Under the pieces are notes generated by a model that did not search any database, had not been told where the DNA came from, and saw only the letters and a program-made list of their open reading frames with translations. The translations under genes and the position numbers were made by a program. Source: an uncultured Mycoplasmatota bacterium (GTDB lineage Bacteria; Bacillota_I; Bacilli_A; RF39; UBA660). From it: a stretch of 64,000 nucleotides of DNA. The DNA lies in the NCBI GenBank assembly GCA_947056845.1, contig CAMSCJ010000008.1, positions 1 through 64,000 on the forward strand, in the 5' to 3' direction. This document shows, piece by piece, positions 58,517 through 64,000 of the stretch. How positions within the stretch are numbered: the first letter of the stretch is position 1; the number at the start of each line of letters is the position of its first letter.

Positions 58517-58900
58517 ATGTTAATTTCAAAAGACCCATTTTTTAATAATTATTTTGATTTCTTTGACGCAAAAAATAATCACAAATTTATGAATACTGAC
58601 ATTATTGATAAAGGAGATAAGTATCTTTTAAAAATTGAAGTCCCAGGTATAGAAAAACAAAATATTACAATTGATTATGAAAATGAAAATATAAATATTA
58701 AAGTTATTAAAAATGAACAATGTGAAGAAAACGATAATTATGTAAAACAAGAAATTTGTTATGGTGAATATTCTAGAACATTCTATGTTGGAAAAATTAA
58801 TGAAGAAGAAATAGAAGCAAATTATAGCAATGGTATTTTAATGATTAGTATTCCTAAAGAGGCAAAAGTTGAAAGTAAAAAGGTTATTGAAATTAAATAG
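58517..58900 (+). CDS. Hsp20/alpha-crystallin small heat shock protein
   Basis: The 127-aa small chaperone starts MLISKDPFFNNYFDFFD, and the alpha-crystallin domain covers about residues 27-122: KYLLKIEVPGIEKQNITIDY, ENINIKVIKNE, YGEYSRTFYVG, then NGILMISIPK (the I.IPK motif). It prevents aggregation of unfolded proteins. GAGG lies eight bases before ATG 58517; the GTG at 58508 is inside the site. It is one of the few plus-strand genes. No CIRCE element is visible. Confidence 0.93.
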   Translation: MLISKDPFFNNYFDFFDAKNNHKFMNTDIIDKGDKYLLKIEVPGIEKQNITIDYENENINIKVIKNEQCEENDNYVKQEICYGEYSRTFYVGKINEEEIEANYSNGILMISIPKEAKVESKKVIEIK

Positions 58901-58919
58901 TGTCATTTGTACACTATTT
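58895..58919 (+). terminator. intrinsic terminator after hsp20
   Basis: Perfect 9-bp stem AAATAGTGT/ACACTATTT followed by ATTTTTATT. The stop codon lies inside the stem. Confidence 0.85.
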
Positions 58920-58931
58920 ATTTTTATTAAT

Positions 58932-58958
58932 AAAAAAAGAGATTAGCTCTCTTTTTTT
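58932..58958 (-). terminator. intrinsic terminator after rubrerythrin (bidirectional)
   Basis: An 11-bp stem AAAAAAAGAGA/TCTCTTTTTTT around a 5-nt loop, with T-rich tails on both strands. It overlaps the rubrerythrin stop region. Confidence 0.8.
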
Positions 58959-59496
58959 AATAATTGGTTGAACGCATTTCAAAATAACTTTGTGGGTGAG
59001 AACATACTGGACATACTTCTGGAGCAGAAACACCAAAATGAATGTGTCCACAATTACGACAAATCCACATAACTGGTTCATCTTTAATAAACAAAGTTTG
59101 ACCTTCTAAATTAGATAATAATTTCTTATATCTTTCCTCATGCTCTTTTTCAATTTTTCCAACTTCTTCAAATAAATAGGCAATATGATCAAAACCTTCT
59201 TCTTTAGCAGTTCTGGCAAATGATTCATACATATCAGTCCACTCATAATTTTCACCATTAGCAGCATCTAATAAATTAGCTTTTGTATCTGGAATAGCTC
59301 CATCATGTAATAATTTAAACCACATTTTAGCGTGCTCTTTTTCGTTTCCTGCTGTCTCTTCAAAAATAGCGGCGATTTGCTCATATCCTTCTTTTTTAGC
59401 CTTTGAAGCATAATAAGTATATTTATTTCTTGCTTGACTTTCTCCTGCAAATGCAGTCATTAAGTTTTGTTCTGTTTTACTTCCTTTTAGTTCCAT
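58957..59496 (-). CDS. rbr: Rubrerythrin
   Basis: This 179-aa non-haem peroxidase detoxifies H2O2 in anaerobes. The N-terminal diiron four-helix domain has [35 protein letters not shown] and [16 protein letters not shown]. The C-terminal rubredoxin-like FeS4 domain has [12 protein letters not shown] and [11 protein letters not shown]. Electrons normally come from rubredoxin or reductases encoded elsewhere. It overlaps the perR gene end by 20 nt, so both are in one operon under the 59887-59946 control region. Confidence 0.97.
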   Translation of the reverse strand: MELKGSKTEQNLMTAFAGESQARNKYTYYASKAKKEGYEQIAAIFEETAGNEKEHAKMWFKLLHDGAIPDTKANLLDAANGENYEWTDMYESFARTAKEEGFDHIAYLFEEVGKIEKEHEERYKKLLSNLEGQTLFIKDEPVMWICRNCGHIHFGVSAPEVCPVCSHPQSYFEMRSTNY

Positions 59497-59875
59497 TTAA
59501 ATCTTCCCTTCTCCTTTTTTGACAATTTTTGCATATCCCTTCCAAATTAATAGATATAGATTTTATATCATAACTATTATCAATAAAATTTAGATTTTGT
59601 AAATCCAAATTATTAAAATCAAAAACATTATTACATTCTAAACATCTAATATGACAATGAGGATATATTGTTTTATCAAAACGATCACCATCAGCATAAT
59701 TGATTCTTAATATATCGCCATTATTAGCTAAGAAATTTAAATTCCTATAAACAGTTGCTAAACTTATATTAGGAATTTTTTTTTGCACTCGTTTATGTAT
59801 AATATACGCATTTGGATGATCACAACTATCTAAAACAGTTTCTAATATCTTTTCTCTTTGAAAAGAATAATTCAT
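59477..59875 (-). CDS. perR: Fur-family peroxide regulator (PerR-like)
   Basis: The 132-aa protein has the winged-helix N-terminus with [18 protein letters not shown] and the dimer/metal domain with [15 protein letters not shown] and ICKNCQKRR (two CxxC pairs for structural zinc). Its operon partner rubrerythrin fits the peroxide-response PerR type better than the iron-type Fur. A perfect palindrome straddles its transcription start region. GAGGTG precedes the ATG at 59875. Metal oxidation by peroxide should release repression. PerR versus another Fur paralogue is inferred from context. Confidence 0.88.
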   Translation of the reverse strand: MNYSFQREKILETVLDSCDHPNAYIIHKRVQKKIPNISLATVYRNLNFLANNGDILRINYADGDRFDKTIYPHCHIRCLECNNVFDFNNLDLQNLNFIDNSYDIKSISINLEGICKNCQKRRREDLNGTKRK

Positions 59876-59886
59876 AAGTCACCTCA

Positions 59887-59909
59887 AAATTAGTAATGAT
59901 TACTAATTT
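59887..59909. promoter_or_regulatory. Fur/PerR-box palindrome
   Basis: An 11-1-11 perfect inverted repeat (core ATTAGTAAT-G-ATTACTAAT, 59889-59907, extended by two pairs on each side) lies just downstream of the -10 box. Its form agrees with PerR/Fur boxes. It implies autoregulation of perR-rbr. Confidence 0.85.
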
Positions 59910-59917
59910 CTATATAA

Positions 59918-59946
59918 ATTATATCGCTACTAATTATTAATGTCAA
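59918..59946 (-). promoter_or_regulatory. perR-rbr promoter
   Basis: Consensus TTGACA (59941-59946), 17-bp spacer, TATAAT (59918-59923). The expected start near 59911 abuts the PerR-box palindrome. Confidence 0.88.
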
Positions 59947-59959
59947 TAAAAATTACCAT

Positions 59960-61261
59960 TTATGAAATATTTTTAAAATCGTTTTTAGTATAAATTTTTC
60001 TTGTGATAACATTAGTATTTGTTAACATAAATTGCCTATTTAAATAGTCATAATAGGCTCCAGGGGTTAAGATACCATTAATAGCAATGACATCTTCACC
60101 AATTGTTTTTAAAATGCTATTTACCATCATCGCACAATTATTATTTAAAACAAATAGTTTTTTGTATTTTCCTTTTACAATTTTTTTAAATCTCCCATTA
60201 GCATACATATATATTTCACTAGACATATCAGTTAATTTTCTAGCTGGTATTTTTCCTTGTTCAATCAACTGGGCATCTGAATAATAATCAACTGTATTAA
60301 TATTAATTAAATTATCGATATTCTTTTTAATAATTTCTTTCTCTTTGTTTGATAAACTTATTCCAAATTCTATTAAATACCTATCTCTTTTTTCAACACA
60401 ATATTTCATATATTTTTGTTTATTAACAATTAAAATCACACCATCACCAATAGTTTGAAATAGACTTCTAGAATGCATATCATAACTTCCATAAGAATAA
60501 ATCATATCTTCAAAGGCGATTTCAACATGACCCATAATGGCTGTTCCTGAAGATGCTAGATGAATGATAATTTGCAAATCTGTTTCATAGTTATTTTTAT
60601 TATAGTTATAATTACTAGCTTCTGGATCAACTTCCAACATCTCATTAACTAATTTAACCAACTGTTGTGGAATAAACGCTGTAAAAATTTCTGGGACAGG
60701 TATTTTTATCCTTTTTTTAATTTTATTTAAAATTTTTGAAGGTAATATTTCTATTAAAAAATCTATAAAATATTTAATACCAATTAAAATCAAATAAATT
60801 CCAATTATCATTACGACATACTTGGTTTTTAAATGCGGATTTATTGTTAATGCAAAAGAAACAAATAGATTTAATATAATAGAAAATAATATACCTAGGC
60901 TACCCTTTATTTTATTTTTTTGATATATATAATAATCAACTACTCTAATAATAACAATTGCTAAAAAATATAATCCAAAAATTATTGGTAACAAAATAAT
61001 GATATCTTCTCTAATACTTATAATTATTATACCAAATAATATATCCGCAATATCTCGCATAATAAATTTTTTATTACGGTTTTGTTTATTATAGATTAAT
61101 AATAGTAAATTTATTAATCCTCTTAAAATCAGTCCATAACAAATAATTCTAATTAATAAATTGATAAATTTAGTATTCACAGCTATTAATAAAATTCCCA
61201 TTGTTATCAAAAAAATAGTAGTCATTAATAAAAAACTTACTTTAATACTTTTTCCCAGCAT
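59960..61261 (-). CDS. DUF308-like membrane protein with papain-fold-like C-terminal domain
   Basis: In this 433-aa protein, residues 1-185 contain six to seven membrane helices in the HdeD/DUF308 arrangement (LRGLINLLLLIYNKQ, then IADILFGIIIISIREDII). Residues about 235-430 are cytoplasmic or exported and resemble a permuted NlpC/P60 or YiiX-like cysteine peptidase. His occurs in IMGHVEIAFEDMIYSYGSYD, and Cys in VLNNNCAMMVNSIL. The order (His before Cys) is that of permuted papain-like domains such as LRAT/NlpC relatives. ATG 61261 is preferred; a GTG lies three codons upstream. Function unknown. Confidence 0.6.
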   Translation of the reverse strand: MLGKSIKVSFLLMTTIFLITMGILLIAVNTKFINLLIRIICYGLILRGLINLLLLIYNKQNRNKKFIMRDIADILFGIIIISIREDIIILLPIIFGLYFLAIVIIRVVDYYIYQKNKIKGSLGILFSIILNLFVSFALTINPHLKTKYVVMIIGIYLILIGIKYFIDFLIEILPSKILNKIKKRIKIPVPEIFTAFIPQQLVKLVNEMLEVDPEASNYNYNKNNYETDLQIIIHLASSGTAIMGHVEIAFEDMIYSYGSYDMHSRSLFQTIGDGVILIVNKQKYMKYCVEKRDRYLIEFGISLSNKEKEIIKKNIDNLININTVDYYSDAQLIEQGKIPARKLTDMSSEIYMYANGRFKKIVKGKYKKLFVLNNNCAMMVNSILKTIGEDVIAINGILTPGAYYDYLNRQFMLTNTNVITRKIYTKNDFKNIS

Positions 61262-61302
61262 AATAAACACTTCCTAATTAAATATTATACTATAAAAATA
61301 AC

Positions 61303-61329
61303 AAAAAAACTGTATTAAAATACAGTTTT
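61303..61329 (-). terminator. intrinsic terminator of rpoC
   Basis: An 11-bp stem AAAACTGTATT/AATACAGTTTT with a T tract, beginning at the rpoC stop codon. Confidence 0.9.
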
Positions 61330-64000
61330 TAATCCATTAATTCATTTTCTAATGTTTCTAAAGGTTCATCAGTTAATAATGGTAATTCTAATTCATAATC
61401 AGCTTTACGGTATTTTCTAGCACCTGTACCAGCTGGAATTAATTTACCAATAATAACATTCTCTTTTAGTCCATTTAAATGATCAACTTTACCATGAATA
61501 GCTGCATCCGTTAAGATTCTTGTCGTTTCTTGGAAAGAAGCGGCAGATAAGAATGAATCTGTTTCAAGTGATGCCTTTGTAATACCAAGTAAAACTGGTC
61601 TACCTGTAGCAGGTCTTTTTCCTTCAAGGATAAGTTCTTTATTCACATCAGTAAAATGATTTATATTAACCATTGTTCCAGGTAAATACAATGAATCACC
61701 TGAATTAACAATTTTGATTTTAGAAATCATACGTTTTGCCATAACCTCAACGTGTTTATCACTAATATCAACACCTTGGGAACGATATACTTTTTGAATT
61801 TCTAGTAAAATGTATTGTTGAACAGTAATTGGATCTGTAACAACTAATAATTCTTTTGGAGAAATAGCTCCATGAGTAAGTCTTTGACCAGCTTTAACCT
61901 CACTATTAACATCAACAGCTAATTTAGCTCCATAATTAGTTGTATGCTTTCTTACCTCAACATCATTTTTAACAGAAATAACAAATTTTCCATTTTCTTC
62001 TTCAATATTAGTAACAATACCATTTATTTCAGAAATAGTTGCTTTTCCTTTTGGGTTGCGCGCTTCAAACAACTCTTGAACACGTGGTAAACCTTGAGTA
62101 ATGTCATCACCAGCAACACCACCAGTATTGAATGTACGCATTGTAAGCTGAGTACCTGGTTCACCAATTGATTGAGCAGCCATGATACCAACAGCTTCTC
62201 CTGTTTCAACAATCGCTCCTGTTGCTAAATTGCGTCCATAACATTTTTGGCAAACACCATGTTCTAGTTTACAAGTTAAAACGGTTCTAATTGGTACTTT
62301 AGTAACACCAGAGGAAATTATTTTTGTTGCAATTGGCTCAGTTATATAAGTATTACGATCGCAAATTATTTCTTTTGTTTCAGGATTTAAAACTTTTTTG
62401 CTTGTGTAACGTCCTATAATGCGATCATGTAATGATTCAATAATAGTACCATCTTTTTCATTTATAAATGCCTCAGCAATAACACCTTGTTCAGTACCAC
62501 AGTCATCGTCCTTAACAATAATATCTTGAGCAACATCAACTAATCGACGCGTTAAGTATCCAGCATCAGCTGTTTTTAATGCTGTATCAACAGCCCCTTT
62601 TCTAGAACCATGAGTAGATAAGAAAAATTCTGAAATGGTAACACCTTCACTAAATGAAGATTTAACAGGAATTTCTTCTTGCATACCATTAGGTTTTTGG
62701 AATAATCCACGCATACCGACTAATTGCGTATGCGAATTAATATCACCACGAGCCTTACTCATCATCATAATGGAAATTGGATTATCTCTATCCTCTTTAA
62801 CCAACTGTTCAAGTTCTTCTTGAACTGTTTTTTTAGCATTTGTCCATACATCTACAACTTTGTTGTAACGCTCATTTTCAGTAATTAAGCCACGCTTAAA
62901 TTGCTTATTTATTGTATCAACTTTCTTTTGACTTTCTTCTAATACAGCTGGTTTAATCTTACTTTCTTTGATATCACTAATTGCTATCGAAATACCAGAA
63001 ATGGTAGAATATTTAAAGCCTAAGTCTTTAAGCTTATCAAGCATTATGGATGTTTCTGTCGTTTGATATCTTTTATAAATTTGAGCAATTAATTTACCTA
63101 ATGCACTCTTATTTAAGGCATCAACAAGTGGCATATTGGCAATTTCTTCTTTTATATTCTTGCCTTTAGCAATAAAATATTTAGCTGGTGTCATTTTCTC
63201 AATATTCTCACTACTACTATCATTAATATATTGGAAAGTATCAGGGAAAATTTCATTAAATAACAATTTACCTGGAGTTGTAGCTAAATACATATCCATA
63301 TATTCACTTGGGAATAACTTATATTTAAATGATTTAACTGGTAAGGCAATTCTTGTATGTAGAGTAATTTCTCTTCTTTCATAAGCCATTAGAGCTTCAT
63401 TAGAATTTTTAAACACACGACCTTCGCCAGGCAATCCTGCTTTTTCAATTGTTATATAATAATTTCCTAAAACCATATCTTGACCTGGTGTAACAACTGG
63501 ATCACCATTTTTTGGTGATAGGATATTATTTGCTCCTAGCATTAAAATTCTAGCTTCAGCTTGAGCTTCTTCACTAATAGGAACATGCACCGCCATCTGG
63601 TCTCCATCAAAGTCAGCATTAAATGCTGCACAAACAAGAGGATGAAGTCTAATTGAACGTCCACTAATTAATTTTGGTTCAAATGCTTGAATACCAAGCC
63701 TATGTAATGTTGGGGCACGATTTAATAAAACTGGATGTTCTTTTATTTTTTCTTCAACAATATCCCAAACACGTGGATCCTGATTTTCAATCATCTTTTT
63801 AGCAGCTTTAATATTAGTTGCTATTTCTTTTGAAACTAAACCATTAATAACATGTGGTTTAAATAATTCTAAGGCCATTTCTTTTGGAATACCACACTCA
63901 TACATTTTTAAAGATGGTCCAACAACAATAACAGAACGCCCTGAATAGTCAACACGTTTACCAAGTAAGTTTTGACGGAAACGCCCTTGCTTTCCTTTAA
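61329..64000 (-). CDS. rpoC: DNA-directed RNA polymerase subunit beta' (C-terminal part, cut by the window edge)
   Basis: About 890 residues are visible and the frame continues through base 64000. The catalytic [14 protein letters not shown] is present, and upstream [11 protein letters not shown] and [15 protein letters not shown] are in place. The bridge-helix and trigger-loop region reads [42 protein letters not shown] and related residues form the second zinc site. It ends with a terminator. The N-terminal third lies beyond the window. The gene is intact as far as seen. Confidence 0.98.
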   Translation of the reverse strand, partial: KGKQGRFRQNLLGKRVDYSGRSVIVVGPSLKMYECGIPKEMALELFKPHVINGLVSKEIATNIKAAKKMIENQDPRVWDIVEEKIKEHPVLLNRAPTLHRLGIQAFEPKLISGRSIRLHPLVCAAFNADFDGDQMAVHVPISEEAQAEARILMLGANNILSPKNGDPVVTPGQDMVLGNYYITIEKAGLPGEGRVFKNSNEALMAYERREITLHTRIALPVKSFKYKLFPSEYMDMYLATTPGKLLFNEIFPDTFQYINDSSSENIEKMTPAKYFIAKGKNIKEEIANMPLVDALNKSALGKLIAQIYKRYQTTETSIMLDKLKDLGFKYSTISGISIAISDIKESKIKPAVLEESQKKVDTINKQFKRGLITENERYNKVVDVWTNAKKTVQEELEQLVKEDRDNPISIMMMSKARGDINSHTQLVGMRGLFQKPNGMQEEIPVKSSFSEGVTISEFFLSTHGSRKGAVDTALKTADAGYLTRRLVDVAQDIIVKDDDCGTEQGVIAEAFINEKDGTIIESLHDRIIGRYTSKKVLNPETKEIICDRNTYITEPIATKIISSGVTKVPIRTVLTCKLEHGVCQKCYGRNLATGAIVETGEAVGIMAAQSIGEPGTQLTMRTFNTGGVAGDDITQGLPRVQELFEARNPKGKATISEINGIVTNIEEENGKFVISVKNDVEVRKHTTNYGAKLAVDVNSEVKAGQRLTHGAISPKELLVVTDPITVQQYILLEIQKVYRSQGVDISDKHVEVMAKRMISKIKIVNSGDSLYLPGTMVNINHFTDVNKELILEGKRPATGRPVLLGITKASLETDSFLSAASFQETTRILTDAAIHGKVDHLNGLKENVIIGKLIPAGTGARKYRKADYELELPLLTDEPLETLENELMD

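Noticed and set aside
59268-59450. 60-aa minus-strand ORF inside the rubrerythrin gene
   Set aside because: Alternative frame of a clearly coding rubrerythrin region.
1-64000. CRISPR array, prophage or transposon
   Set aside because: No regularly spaced repeats, cas genes, integrase, transposase with terminal repeats, or phage structural genes were seen; only a KilA-N remnant and two Rpn-family genes hint at past mobility.

Overview
The window is a very AT-rich (roughly a quarter to 30% G+C, judged by eye) bacterial chromosome segment. It uses the standard code: Trp is TGG and TGA is a stop. Strong Shine-Dalgarno sequences, TTGACA/TATAAT promoters, intrinsic terminators, BceAB-type peptide-resistance modules, PerR/rubrerythrin and rpoC together point to a low-G+C Firmicutes/Bacilli or Mollicutes-related lineage, probably an anaerobic host-associated organism. 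That placement is inference. Almost every gene is on the minus strand, the same strand as rpoC. The plus-strand exceptions are hsp20 and two copies of a tiny toxin-like gene.

Region 1 (1-12.9 kb): the 3' part of a toxin/antisense module (copy 1), an atypical tRNA-Thr placed 10 nt behind trpS, an XRE membrane regulator, the DNA-repair gene tag, a VanZ-like protein, a DUF2975/HTH/DUF4173 operon, a cupin, a GNAT fusion, a cytidylate-kinase-like NTPase, a MacB-like ABC transporter fusion and a GyrI-like operon. Region 2 (13-22.7 kb): a broken KilA-N gene, PH-like and flavin-binding-like proteins, a CPBP protease, a DUF4026/DUF2314 protein, a PdaC-like deacetylase, ogt, an Rpn nuclease, a large XRE membrane regulator and a lipoprotein. 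Region 3 (22.8-34.4 kb): a Ca2+-type P-ATPase with a divergent CDF transporter, a MATE transporter fused to a cytidylate-kinase-like domain behind a putative leader-peptide attenuator, a response regulator/ABC/histidine kinase module, a YjbR-EVE fusion and an XRE gene pair. Region 4 (34.4-55.3 kb): a compact cluster of small unknown genes, Fic, an Ig-like exported protein, a second Rpn paralogue, YxeA, a VanZ-RDD fusion, a complete BceRSAB module, a nitroreductase, several unknown proteins, lipoproteins, GNAT, SAP/DUF6434 and HD proteins. Region 5 (55.3-64 kb): the complete toxin/antisense module (copy 2), tRNA-Met, an exported alpha-helical protein, an SDR, hsp20, perR-rubrerythrin, a DUF308-type membrane protein and the 3' part of rpoC.

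Much of the segment deals with envelope stress and defence against peptides or drugs: two two-component/ABC modules, a MacB-like transporter, a MATE pump, VanZ proteins and a peptidoglycan deacetylase. Two candidate operators fit this theme. A TNACA-N4-TGTNA site lies ahead of the bceAB-like genes, and a tandem 11-bp direct repeat lies ahead of the other ABC operon. A perfect inverted repeat at the perR-rbr promoter indicates peroxide/metal control.

The most interesting candidate is a small type I toxin-antitoxin-like unit present twice, next to tRNA-Thr and next to tRNA-Met. It encodes a 30-aa hydrophobic peptide and a convergent antisense RNA. The antisense promoter (TTGTCA, 17 bp, TATNAT) and its terminator are conserved in both copies. 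The terminator hairpin is fully paired, counting G-U pairs, only when read from the minus strand.
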